64,000 nucleotides of DNA, taken from positions 1,976 through 65,975 of the forward strand of contig NZ_KE383935.1 of NCBI RefSeq assembly GCF_000422845.1, given 5' to 3'. Below, piece after piece: positions 16,144 through 24,558 of the stretch (positions are counted from its first letter, which is position 1; every line of letters begins with the position of its first letter). This DNA is from Oceanobacter kriegii DSM 6294 (lineage in GTDB: Bacteria > Pseudomonadota > Gammaproteobacteria > Pseudomonadales > Oceanobacteraceae). The notes under the pieces are model-generated. The model was not told where the DNA came from and did not search any database. It saw only the letters and a list, made by a program, of their open reading frames with translations. Both the position numbers and the translations under genes were made by a program.

Positions 16144-18375
16144 ATGGCACGCTCTCGCAGTTCTGTAGTGTTTGCAACACTGCTTCCCCTGGCCGCCGCA
16201 ATCACGGCAATCAATGCACATGCAGCAGATGACGGATTTGAAGATCCGATCATGCTGGATACCCTGAAAGTGGAAGCGGCTTCCGAGAAGCTGAAGCAAG
16301 CACAGGGTGTGTCGGTAGTGACCGAAGAAGAGCTGCGTCGTCGTCCTGTTTCCAACGATATTTCAGAAATCGTTCGTACCATGCCGGGCGTTAACCTGAC
16401 CGGTAACTCCAGCACCGGTCAGTACGGTAACAACCGTCAGATTGATATTCGTGGCATGGGCCCGGAAAACACTCTGATCCTGATCGACGGCAAGCCGGTT
16501 ATGTCCCGTAACTCCGTCAAAATGGGTCGTTCCGGCGAGCGTAACACCCGTGGCGACAGTAACTGGGTGCCGGTTGAAATGATCGAAAGCATCGAAGTGA
16601 TCCGTGGTCCGGCAGCGGCCCGTTACGGTTCCGGTGCATCCGGTGGTGTGGTGAACATCATCACCAAGAAACCAAGCGAATCCATGGCGCAGATTTCTGC
16701 CCAGCTGGAGCGTCCGCAAAACAAACTGGAAGGCGGTTCCCGTCGTTTCAACGTGCTGGTGGCTGGCCCGGTCAGTGAGAAAGCCTCCCTGCGCACCTAC
16801 ATGAACTACAACAAGACCGACGGTGACGATCAGTACGTCAACGCCGAAGATACCGTCGAAGGCAGCAGCATCGCCGCCGGTCGCGAAGGTGTGAGAAACA
16901 TCGACATCAACTCCACCCTGAGCTACCAGCAGGACGAGCGCAACAACTGGGATGTGGAAGTCGGCGTCAGCAAGCAGAACAACATTTACGCTGGCGATAA
17001 CTCCTTCCAGGGTGTTGAGCGCAACGACTACACCATCAATAACATTGGTGGTACTACCAACAAGATGCAGCGCGCCACCGCCGGTGTGACTCACCATGGC
17101 AGCTACGACTTCGGTAAAACCTTCAGCTACATCCAGTTCGAGCGTACTGTTAATACCCGTCTGGGTGAAGGTAATGCTGGGGGCGGCGAAGGCCTGATCA
17201 ACAGTGACGAGTGGACCACGGTGGCGATGAACAACATCAGCGCCAAATCCGAGTGGGACCTGGCGTTTGATACTCACACCCTGACCCTGGGTGCTGAAGC
17301 CCGTTACGAAACCCTCAACGATGGTGTTAACAACCAGAACGGCATTAACGTTCCTGAAGGCACCGATCTGGATGGCACGACTCTGGATGCTTCCGAGCGT
17401 GATCCAGCCACCGAAGCCACTCTGCTGGGCGTGTACCTGGAAGACAACCTGCAGCTGGGCAGCATGCTGACCGCAACTCTGGGTCTGCGTTTTGACCACC
17501 ACGACGTAACAGGTAACAACTGGTCTCCAAGCTTGAACCTGGCGTTTGCTGCTACCGACGAGCTGACCTTCCAGGCCGGTGTGTCCAAGGCGTTCAAAGC
17601 CCCTAACCTGTACCAGTTGAACCCGAACTACGTATACACCACCCGTGGTCGTGGTTGTCCTACCGATTACCCAAGCGGCGGTGGCGGTTGTTCCATTCTG
17701 GGTAACCCGGATCTGGAAAACGAAACCTCCATCAACAAGGAAATTGGTTTCAACTACCTGGCGGCGTCCGGTTTTAACGTGGGTCTGACCTACTTCCACA
17801 ACGACTACAAGAACAAGGTAAGCACGGAAGGTGAAGCACCGCTGTGGTCTGTTGATATCGGCGAAGGCGACGACGGCGTGATGGATTACACCCAGGTCTT
17901 CGTATGGGGCAACATCCCGGAAGCCGTGATCGAAGGTATGGAAGGTAACCTGTTGGTGCCATTCGGTGACACTGTTGACTTCAGCCTGAACGCCACTGTG
18001 ATGCTGAACTCCGAGAACAAGAGCAACGGCGAGCCGCTGTCTCTGGTACCGGACTACACCATCAACTCCAGCATCACTGCGCAGTTGACCGACAGCATTG
18101 AGTCCACCCTGAGCGCGGTTCACTACGGCCGTACGCCAAGCCCGACCTACACCACTGGTGGTGGCGAAGTGGCGAATCAGGACGACCGCATGCCGTACAC
18201 CATTACCAACCTGGCAGCGACCTGGATGGCTCCAAACGATCTGGACGTGACGTTCTCCATCAAGAACCTGTTCAAGACCGAGATCAAGCGTGAAGGTACT
18301 TCCCTGAACGCCGGTGCCAACACCTACAACGAACCGGGCCGCAGCTTCCTGGTGGGCTTCACCAAGAAGTTCTGA
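16144..18375 (+). CDS. FepA/PfeA-type TonB-dependent siderophore receptor, copy 2
   Basis: 743 residues, start preceded by AAGGAG. It is a tandem paralogue of the gene just upstream: signal peptide, plug (residues about 45-170, same RSGERNTRGDSNWVP and RGPAAARYGSGASGG blocks) and C-terminus are nearly identical, while divergence is concentrated in barrel segments around residues 180-210, 255-270, 385-410 and 575-600, which are likely extracellular loops. That pattern suggests duplication followed by change of siderophore specificity. It has its own Fur box and terminator, so it can be regulated separately. Confidence 0.85.
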   Translation: MARSRSSVVFATLLPLAAAITAINAHAADDGFEDPIMLDTLKVEAASEKLKQAQGVSVVTEEELRRRPVSNDISEIVRTMPGVNLTGNSSTGQYGNNRQIDIRGMGPENTLILIDGKPVMSRNSVKMGRSGERNTRGDSNWVPVEMIESIEVIRGPAAARYGSGASGGVVNIITKKPSESMAQISAQLERPQNKLEGGSRRFNVLVAGPVSEKASLRTYMNYNKTDGDDQYVNAEDTVEGSSIAAGREGVRNIDINSTLSYQQDERNNWDVEVGVSKQNNIYAGDNSFQGVERNDYTINNIGGTTNKMQRATAGVTHHGSYDFGKTFSYIQFERTVNTRLGEGNAGGGEGLINSDEWTTVAMNNISAKSEWDLAFDTHTLTLGAEARYETLNDGVNNQNGINVPEGTDLDGTTLDASERDPATEATLLGVYLEDNLQLGSMLTATLGLRFDHHDVTGNNWSPSLNLAFAATDELTFQAGVSKAFKAPNLYQLNPNYVYTTRGRGCPTDYPSGGGGCSILGNPDLENETSINKEIGFNYLAASGFNVGLTYFHNDYKNKVSTEGEAPLWSVDIGEGDDGVMDYTQVFVWGNIPEAVIEGMEGNLLVPFGDTVDFSLNATVMLNSENKSNGEPLSLVPDYTINSSITAQLTDSIESTLSAVHYGRTPSPTYTTGGGEVANQDDRMPYTITNLAATWMAPNDLDVTFSIKNLFKTEIKREGTSLNAGANTYNEPGRSFLVGFTKKF

Positions 18376-18404
18376 TCCCTGTTCGGATGTTTTCATGATG
18401 AATT

Positions 18405-18430
18405 GGCCACCCAATCGGGTGGCCTTTTTT
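18405..18430 (+). terminator. Rho-independent terminator after receptor copy 2
   Basis: GGCCACCC and GGGTGGCC arms, 4-base loop, then six Ts. The stem sequence is a variant of the terminator after copy 1, consistent with tandem duplication including the 3' end. Confidence 0.9.
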
Positions 18431-18452
18431 ATGCCTGTTGGCCAACCCGAAA

Positions 18453-19073
18453 TCAAAGACGGTCGCGGCGATGGCCGGGTGGGGCGTGGTGCATCAACGA
18501 CGACTGCAGGGCAATGATGCGAGCATCCTGTTTGTGTAATACCCCTTTGAACGACTCGTGGTTATTTCGCACCCGGTAGGCCAAATCTCCCAAACCGCCA
18601 GGGAACAGAGCAACGATCAAGGCCCGCGGAGCATCGCCGGGATCGAGCTGATAGCGGCGCAAAAGCAGCACCCGACTGATATCGTCGTTGGGGGTTAGCT
18701 GTTCGAAACCGGCCACCGCAAGGTCCCGAAAATGGCTTTTGACATGCTGGCCAAAACGCGAGATCAGCCGTAAATGAAAATCCAGATAATCGTTGATGTC
18801 TTCAATGTGCTGCTCGAATTCCGCTTTGCTCAAACGGCCGTTCTGGTCGTCGTCGAAATGGCGTAACTGCACATGATCAAGGGTGGTGGTAACGGTTACC
18901 GTGCGGCCGTTGACCAGAACGTTCAAGCGTTGGTCGGGCCCTCTGAGGTCAGCGATCTCTATTCTGGCATCAGCCATCACGATGCCCGGCAGCAACCACA
19001 ACAAGGTGGCCAACAGAAACGGCAAGCTGCGAAAGAAACCAACCAGTGCCCATATAGTGAATGGATGTGACAT
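18453..19073 (-). CDS. Exported protein with single EF-hand motif, function unknown
   Basis: 206 residues. The N-terminus has a long hydrophobic signal or anchor (about 8-34, ending VMADA). Residues about 73-85 (DDDQNGRLSKAEF) fit an EF-hand loop with Asp at positions 1 and 3, Asn-Gly at 5-6 and Glu near position 12. No other domain is recognised. It lies between the receptor genes and another small exported protein on the same strand 47 bp upstream, so the two may be co-transcribed. Calcium binding is an inference from the motif. Confidence 0.6.
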   Translation of the reverse strand: MSHPFTIWALVGFFRSLPFLLATLLWLLPGIVMADARIEIADLRGPDQRLNVLVNGRTVTVTTTLDHVQLRHFDDDQNGRLSKAEFEQHIEDINDYLDFHLRLISRFGQHVKSHFRDLAVAGFEQLTPNDDISRVLLLRRYQLDPGDAPRALIVALFPGGLGDLAYRVRNNHESFKGVLHKQDARIIALQSSLMHHAPPGHRRDRL

Positions 19074-19120
19074 ACGGCAAACTCTTCAGCGATAAATCAG
19101 GTGATGGAAGAGTCACAGGG

Positions 19121-19534
19121 TCAGGCGGGATTGAGCGTTTGCGGTTCGGTGGGCTGGCGAACGGTAATCGCAACCTGGTCGGAACCGGTGTTACCGCCAT
19201 CCGTGGCAGTTAACTCAAACACAATCGTCTGGTTGTTTGCGGGCGCGACAAACCGTACCTGGCCACTGAACTGCAGCAGCGTCACCGTCGCCCCACCAAC
19301 CTGATGCCAATACAAGGAACCAGCATTGCTGGTGCCGCTGAGAATCACGGTAGTGCCGGTAACAACCACCTTGTCGTAACCGGCATCCACCGTGATTGCA
19401 CGACGCCCCTTGCGTCCATGATCTTCCGTGAAAACAGTCCCGATGGGCTTAATCAGCGCTGCTTGCCGGCTTTCGGGTTCGGCTGCCTGACTGGCTGACG
19501 TTGTTAACAGCAGCGCGCAAAACACCTTATGCAT
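19121..19534 (-). CDS. Small exported protein with PKD/Ig-like domain, function unknown
   Basis: 137 residues. A short signal peptide (MHKVFCALLLTTSASQA) is followed by a linker and one beta-sandwich domain (about 48-128). The segments VDAGYDKVVVTGTTVILSGT, WHQVGG and VFELTATDGGNTGSDQVAITV fit the PKD/K319L-like fold seen in extracellular proteins. It is probably periplasmic or surface-exposed and may form an operon with the EF-hand gene after it. No catalytic motif is visible. Confidence 0.55.
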   Translation of the reverse strand: MHKVFCALLLTTSASQAAEPESRQAALIKPIGTVFTEDHGRKGRRAITVDAGYDKVVVTGTTVILSGTSNAGSLYWHQVGGATVTLLQFSGQVRFVAPANNQTIVFELTATDGGNTGSDQVAITVRQPTEPQTLNPA

Positions 19535-19569
19535 GAAGCAGCCTCTTCTGAATTAGCCCACAGGTAATA

Positions 19570-19834
19570 GGGGACATCTATCTAATCCGGTGCTCGCTCT
19601 GGACTACCGGATGGTTTCGAATCACGAAGCCGACTTGCAGGCCTGACGGGTCAAGTCAAAAGTCGGCGACAAAGAGTCGAGATCATCCGGCAGCCCCCGC
19701 AGGGCGCGGGTTGCCGCTGTCCATTGCTGTGTTGACGAACTTGGAAAGGACTCGTCATTCCGCTGCATTCGTCGCCTTGCACTGAACAACGGCAACACTC
19801 GCGCAGAGCCGTGCAGGATTAAATAGATGTCCCC
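19570..19834. repeat. 265-bp structured dispersed element, copy A
   Basis: The ends are inverted repeats: GGGGACATCTATCTAATCC at 19570-19588 pairs with 19816-19834 (18 of 19). An internal stem GCCGACTT (19629-19636) / AAGTCGGC (19660-19667) encloses a 23-base loop. The second copy at 42075-42339 has the same length, loop and layout, but different stem bases that still pair. This fills most of the 404-bp gap 19535-19938, in which I see no gene. It may be a MITE- or REP-like element or a structured RNA; no transposase is nearby. Confidence 0.75.
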
Positions 19835-19938
19835 TTAGAGTAATGACTGCTCTTGCGACAACCCACGCGCAAAGTGTGGCCATTTGTGGCATTCTTGCGA
19901 CAAATTGCGACATTTAGGCCGGCGAGTGGAGAGTTTCA

Positions 19939-20658
19939 ATGGCGACTTCAGCAACACGCATACTGGTACTGGATAACGACGAAGCCACCCGGGATCTGCT
20001 GGCAGACCAGCTGGTGATTAACGGCTTCGATATCCTGTTGGCCGCCACCGCCGAACAAGCGCGACAACTGTTGGATCAGCATCAAACGGATCTGGTGGTG
20101 ATGGACGTGATGCTGGCTGGAGAGGACGGGATGGGGGTATGCCGTCACCTGTGTTCCAGTCGTCAGCTGCCGGTGATTATTGTGTCGGCGATGGCCACTG
20201 AAATGGACCGTATCATTGGTCTTGAAATGGGCGCCGATGACTACGTTGCCAAACCCTTTCATCCTCGTGAAATGCTGGCGCGTATTCGTGCGGTATTGCG
20301 ACGGGGGATAGAGCCGGCGGGCGTGGCGCCACTGGCCAACCGCTATGAGTTTGACGATTGGCAGCTGGATGTTCGCCACGGCGAGTTGAGTCACCGGCGC
20401 AAGGAACAGCTGGTGAAGTTATCGACCGGCGAAGCACGCTTGCTGGAAGTGTTATTGGCGTTTCCCAACCAGGCGCTCAGTCGCGCCCAGCTGATGAATC
20501 TGGTTCGCGGCCGCGACAGCCTGCCATTCGAACGGGGGATAGATAACACCATCAGTCGTTTACGGCGCAAGATGGAAGCCGACCCGGCCAATCCGAGACT
20601 GATCAAAACCGAGTGGGGTTCCGGCTACAAGCTGGTGGCCGAAGTTCGTAGCTACTGA
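19939..20658 (+). CDS. OmpR/PhoB-family response regulator (orphan)
   Basis: 239 residues. The receiver domain (about 7-120) has the acidic pair DND near residue 12, phospho-acceptor Asp in VVMDVML (about 55), conserved Ser in VSA and Lys in AKPF (about 105). The winged-helix DNA-binding domain (about 135-237) contains LSTGEARLLEVLL, LSRAQLM and GSGYKL. No histidine kinase is encoded nearby on either side, so its partner is elsewhere. The betaine-type binding-protein gene starts 235 bp downstream on the same strand, which may be a target (inference). A hairpin (AGCGTCA/TGACGCT, 20719-20737) lies between them. Confidence 0.85.
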   Translation: MATSATRILVLDNDEATRDLLADQLVINGFDILLAATAEQARQLLDQHQTDLVVMDVMLAGEDGMGVCRHLCSSRQLPVIIVSAMATEMDRIIGLEMGADDYVAKPFHPREMLARIRAVLRRGIEPAGVAPLANRYEFDDWQLDVRHGELSHRRKEQLVKLSTGEARLLEVLLAFPNQALSRAQLMNLVRGRDSLPFERGIDNTISRLRRKMEADPANPRLIKTEWGSGYKLVAEVRSY

Positions 20659-20893
20659 ATGGCCGTTACAGACGCAGGGCAAGCCGCCATTCGGGTCAAT
20701 CGATGCAGTGCATGCGCCAGCGTCACAGGCTGACGCTAGTGGCACCAGCTTCCCTCCACTGGCGGTAGATGATGCTCATAACCGCCTGCAGCCCAGATCC
20801 GGCTAACGCTCGATAGCAAACAAAGAACAGGGACGGAATGGGTCAGTGACGACCGCATGCTGCAGGGTTTTTCGACTCTGACAGGTACTCTTC

Positions 20894-21925
20894 ATGCGCT
20901 ATTCCTCTCTCTATTTTTCGATGCTGAAGGCGTCGATGCTGACCTTGGCACTCACGCCTTTGGTTGGAACCTCCTCTGTTCAAGCGACAACGCTCGCACC
21001 AGCCAGCAACCTTGAACCAGACAGTAGTGGCCAATGCCGCGATGTACGGCTGGGGCAAGTGGCCTGGACCGACTTGCAAGTGGTCACGGCCATTGCCGAT
21101 ATTCTGCTCGACCGAATCGGCTATCAGTCCCAGGTGAAAGACCTTGCCAGCCTTGGCGACGTCTATCAGGCCATGTCGCAAGATGAGCTGGATGTGTTCA
21201 TGGGCTATTGGCAGCCATCGCAGCAAAGCATGGCGGCGCCCTATATTCAGGAAGGTGACTTTGCACCGGTGGCCACCAATATGGATCAGGCCCGCATGAC
21301 CCTGGCGGTGCCTGCCTATGTTTACGATCAAGGCATTCACACCCTCGCCGACCTGGCCCGTAACAAGGACAAATTCGAAGGCCGTATTTACGGTGCCGAA
21401 GCGGGCAGCAGTGCCCATCAGAAAATCCACGACATGATCAACAAGGATGCCTTTGGGCTGGGCGACTTCAAGCTGATCGAAACCTCTGAACGCATCATGC
21501 TGGCCCAGCTGAAGGGACGAATTAAAAAAGGTGAGTGGGTGGTGATTCTGGGCTGGTCACCACACCCGATGAATCAGAATTTCGATATTCGCTATTTGGG
21601 CGGTGGCGACGATTACTTTGGCCCGCAACAGGGCAAGGCGTCGGTTTCCACCAATATGCGACCGGAGTTCGACCAGCGCTGCCAGAACGTCGCCCGCTTG
21701 ATGCGCAATTTGCAATTTGATGCATCGGTGGAAGAAACCATCATGGATCAGGTCAGCAACGAGTTTGTGCCGCTGCAACGCGCGGTGCGCATCTGGATGC
21801 ACGACAATCCGGGGCAAATCCAACAATGGCTCAGCGGCGTGACCACCGCCGACGGTGGCGCAATTGATGTGCCGAAACTGACCGCATCCCTGAAAGTGGG
21901 CTGGGGACGACTGCAAGACGATTAG
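20894..21925 (+). CDS. Glycine betaine/choline-type ABC substrate-binding protein (orphan)
   Basis: 343 residues with a signal peptide ending SVQA (about residue 31). The mature protein fits the OpuAC/ProX/ChoX family: VRLGQVAWTDLQVVTAIADILL, ELDVFMGYWQPS, AGSSAHQKIHDMI and VVILGWSPHPMN, with Trp residues expected to cage a quaternary ammonium group. No permease or ATPase genes are adjacent. In pseudomonads several such proteins (CaiX, BetX) are orphans that use a core transporter encoded elsewhere. Its proximity to a BCCT transporter fits a quaternary-amine theme. Ligand not decidable from sequence. Confidence 0.8.
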   Translation: MRYSSLYFSMLKASMLTLALTPLVGTSSVQATTLAPASNLEPDSSGQCRDVRLGQVAWTDLQVVTAIADILLDRIGYQSQVKDLASLGDVYQAMSQDELDVFMGYWQPSQQSMAAPYIQEGDFAPVATNMDQARMTLAVPAYVYDQGIHTLADLARNKDKFEGRIYGAEAGSSAHQKIHDMINKDAFGLGDFKLIETSERIMLAQLKGRIKKGEWVVILGWSPHPMNQNFDIRYLGGGDDYFGPQQGKASVSTNMRPEFDQRCQNVARLMRNLQFDASVEETIMDQVSNEFVPLQRAVRIWMHDNPGQIQQWLSGVTTADGGAIDVPKLTASLKVGWGRLQDD

Positions 21926-22481
21926 CAGATCATTTGCAGCATCAATCTCGTACTGCATAGGATGGGCACTCGTGCCCATCGCCAGTATCACCAGACTGCA
22001 TCCGCAATATCACCAGACATAAGTCAGGCTGTCAGCAATCAGGCCTCTGGAAATCAAGCCGCCAGAACACGTGGCACACATGAAACACAGGCTGAATCCT
22101 TCAAGACACAGCCTGTGCTTGGGAAGGGTGCACACTGTCGCAAAAACAGTGTGCTGAAAAAGATCAACAACATCGCTACCTGCACACTAGGCAATTCTGC
22201 CGCCCGGTTTTTCCCTGCCAGCGTCACTCGATGACGTTTTGTCCGCTTTTGCCTTTCTTTGTGCGCTTGTTCAATTGCTGACGTTTTGAACGATTGTACC
22301 CAAACGGGTCACCCGCATGACAAAGCGATCAATGCCTGTTGGTCGCTGAAATTTTGAGTGGTATACCATAATACACAACATCGCTAACACGAGTTTCAGA
22401 GCAGCTGCTCCGCTACGGTGGCCGTTCCTGATGCAAAAAACAAACAGCCGCTCAGTCGGTATAAAAAGGGAGCACGGATCG
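21926..22481. other. Intergenic region with three hairpins and an operator
   Basis: It holds three perfect stem-loops: GATGGGCAC/GTGCCCATC (21961-21980, a dispersed palindrome also seen near 27925), CACAGGCT/AGCCTGTG (22086-22117) and GCACACTGT/ACAGTGTGC (22130-22154). The TGGTATACCA operator sits at 22359. No gene is seen. The first hairpin may end the binding-protein transcript. Confidence 0.6.
22359..22374. promoter_or_regulatory. Shared operator, site 1 (BCCT transporter)
   Basis: TGGTATACCATAATAC: the 10-base core TGGTATACCA is a perfect palindrome of the kind bound by GntR/FCD regulators. It lies about 110 bp before the transporter start. The same 15-16 bases occur at 24521, 34556 and 36697. 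Confidence 0.8.
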
Positions 22482-24104
22482 ATGCAACCCAAAAACATGT
22501 TAGTTAGCAACGGGATGTTCGCTGGCATTCACAAGGGTATGAGTATTGCTGCAAAAGCCATGATTCTGGCATTTGTACTCTTTACCGTTCTCAACGTGGA
22601 TTTTGCCAACGGGATCTACAGCGACGTCAAAAGCTGGATTCAAACCACACTGAACTGGTACTACGTGACCGTGGTGAGTGTGGTGCTGTTCTTCTCTATC
22701 TGGGTGGCGTTCAGCCGCTACGGCAACATCAAGCTGGGCGCCGACGATGAAAAACCGGAGTTCGGTTTCTTCACCTGGTTCTCCATGCTGTTCAGCTGCG
22801 CCATTGGCGTTGGCATTCTGTTCTGGAGCATCGCCGAGCCGATCTACCACTTCCAGGGCAACCCCTTTATTGAAATGGCGGGCATCGCCGCCGGTACTCC
22901 GGAAGCGGCTCAAGTCGCCCTGCGCATTACCCTGTTCCACTGGGGCCTGCATGGCTGGGCTATCTACATCATCGTTGGTTTGATGATTGCCTACTTTGCC
23001 TGTCGTCGCGGTTTGCCGATGACCATTCGCTCGGCTCTGTATCCGATTCTGGGTGACAAAATCTACGGCCCGGCCGGTCATGCGGTCGATCTGCTGGCGA
23101 TTTTCAGCACCTTGTTCGGTACCGCCACGGCACTGGGTCTGGGCGTTTCGCAAATGAATGCGGGCTTGAACTACCTGTTTGGTATCGAAGTCTCGAAAAC
23201 CACCCAGATTCTGCTGATTGCCGGTATTACCGTGATTGCCACACTGTCCACCATGAGTGGTTTGCAACGCGGCATCCGTCTTCTGAGTGTGTGGAACATT
23301 CGCCTGAGCCTTATTCTGATCGGCTTCTTTGTGATTGCCGGCCCAACCGTCTACCTGTTGGGTCTGGTGCCGACCAGCATCGGCGACTACTTGTGGAACA
23401 TGATTCCAATGGGCTTCTGGACCGATCCGGACCCGAAAGGTCAGTGGCAGGGCTGGTGGACCATTTTCTACTGGGGCTGGTGGTTGTCCTGGGGCCCGCT
23501 GGTTGGTCTGTTTATCGCCCGTATTTCCCGTGGCCGCACCATCCGTGAGTTCCTGTTGTCGGCACTGATCATCCCACCTCTGGGTGGCTTCCTGTGGATC
23601 ATCGCCTTTGGCGGTACCGCGCTGAACATCGAACTGTACGGTGCCGGTGGCATTGTTGACGCAGTGAACAACAACATGACCATGGCGCTGTACCACACCA
23701 TTGAAGCCATTGGTGTTGAAGCTCTGACCTGGCCGATGGCGCTGCTGGCCACACTGATGATCGTGACCTGGTTTGTGACCTCTGCCGACTCCGGCACTCT
23801 GGTGATCTGTACCATCCTGTCGATGGGTGCCAAAGAGCCACCACTGAGCCTGCGTGCGGTATGGGGTGTATTGCTGGGTGCGGTTGCGGCGGTACTGTTG
23901 CTGGCCGGTGGTTTGAAAGCCTTGCAGTCGGCCACCATTGCGGCGGCCTTGCCTTTCTCGGCGGTGTTGCTGCTGATGTGTGTGGCGCTGGTGAAAGGCT
24001 TCCGCGATGAACGCGATGGTGTGTTCTATGGCAAGGATGACCTTGCGAATCCGGAGGCGTTAAAAACGGCTGCAGAAGCGGCGGCGGTAGAAGCCAAAGC
24101 TTGA
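22482..24104 (+). CDS. BCCT-family betaine/choline/carnitine-type transporter
   Basis: 540 residues from ATG 22482, which has AAGGGAG nine bases upstream; an ATG at 22431 would add 17 residues without a good site. Twelve hydrophobic spans are apparent. The family signature lies at about residues 327-340 (FYWGWWLSWGPLVG), followed by FIARISRGRTIREF. BCCT proteins import quaternary amines and betaines, driven by sodium or proton motive force or by exchange. It shares its promoter operator with the flavin-monooxygenase genes, so the likely substrate is the compound those enzymes degrade, a betaine such as trigonelline or homarine (inference). A terminator follows. Confidence 0.88.
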   Translation: MQPKNMLVSNGMFAGIHKGMSIAAKAMILAFVLFTVLNVDFANGIYSDVKSWIQTTLNWYYVTVVSVVLFFSIWVAFSRYGNIKLGADDEKPEFGFFTWFSMLFSCAIGVGILFWSIAEPIYHFQGNPFIEMAGIAAGTPEAAQVALRITLFHWGLHGWAIYIIVGLMIAYFACRRGLPMTIRSALYPILGDKIYGPAGHAVDLLAIFSTLFGTATALGLGVSQMNAGLNYLFGIEVSKTTQILLIAGITVIATLSTMSGLQRGIRLLSVWNIRLSLILIGFFVIAGPTVYLLGLVPTSIGDYLWNMIPMGFWTDPDPKGQWQGWWTIFYWGWWLSWGPLVGLFIARISRGRTIREFLLSALIIPPLGGFLWIIAFGGTALNIELYGAGGIVDAVNNNMTMALYHTIEAIGVEALTWPMALLATLMIVTWFVTSADSGTLVICTILSMGAKEPPLSLRAVWGVLLGAVAAVLLLAGGLKALQSATIAAALPFSAVLLLMCVALVKGFRDERDGVFYGKDDLANPEALKTAAEAAAVEAKA

Positions 24105-24155
24105 TCCTGATTGCCCACACCGGCTCGTTGGTTCATTGAACTGATGGGCCACCTC

Positions 24156-24190
24156 AAAATGGCGCTGCGGTTTACGTAGCGCCATTTTTT
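24156..24190. terminator. Bidirectional terminator between BCCT and DUF1330 genes
   Basis: AAAATGGCGCT and its exact complement AGCGCCATTTT are separated by 11 bases and continue into a T run. The A tract on the left lets it serve the convergent minus-strand gene as well. Confidence 0.88.
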
Positions 24191-24209
24191 ATGTCCGTCA
24201 GTCAGGAAA

Positions 24210-24500
24210 TCACATGCCCTTCAAAATCAGAATTCGGGCGTTGGCGACTTCAAGGCGGTGTTGGCGGGCTTGTTGGTATTCGTCCGAGTGGTAGCAGGCC
24301 ATCGCCTGGTCGTAGCTGTCGAATTCAAACACCACGGCCCGGTCGGGGGTGCGGTCGAAGCCTTCCAGGCAGGTGATTTCCCGGCCTCGGGCAAGGATGC
24401 GGGCACCGTACTTTTGCAGTGCCGCCGGGGATTGTTCCATGTAACGGGCGTACTGTTCCGGCTCGTCAATATCAACAAATGCTATCCAGTAGGCTTTCAT
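24210..24500 (-). CDS. DUF1330-family small protein
   Basis: 96 residues from ATG 24500, with GGAG eight bases upstream on the minus strand. The sequence (MKAYWIAFVDIDEPEQYARYM, then VVFEFDSYDQAMACYHSDEYQ) fits the dimeric alpha-beta barrel DUF1330 family. It is transcribed divergently from ribBX across a shared TGGTATACCA operator, so it belongs to the same regulon. Such small barrels often accompany catabolic monooxygenases; its reaction is unknown. Confidence 0.8.
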   Translation of the reverse strand: MKAYWIAFVDIDEPEQYARYMEQSPAALQKYGARILARGREITCLEGFDRTPDRAVVFEFDSYDQAMACYHSDEYQQARQHRLEVANARILILKGM

Positions 24501-24520
24501 CGTATTCTCCAAAAGGTTAT

Positions 24521-24536
24521 TGGTATACCATAATAC
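24521..24536. promoter_or_regulatory. Shared operator, site 2 (divergent DUF1330 / ribBX)
   Basis: TGGTATACCATAATAC lies between two divergent genes, 21 bp from the start of DUF1330 and about 25 bp before ribBX. That is close enough to both starts to act as a repressor-type operator. Confidence 0.8.
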
Positions 24537-24558
24537 AAAATCACACGAGGAGAAGGTG

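Noticed and set aside
16363-18456. Long minus-strand open frame opposite the second receptor; similar one at 13650-15287
   Set aside because: Both mirror the TonB-receptor genes and resemble each other only because the receptors do.
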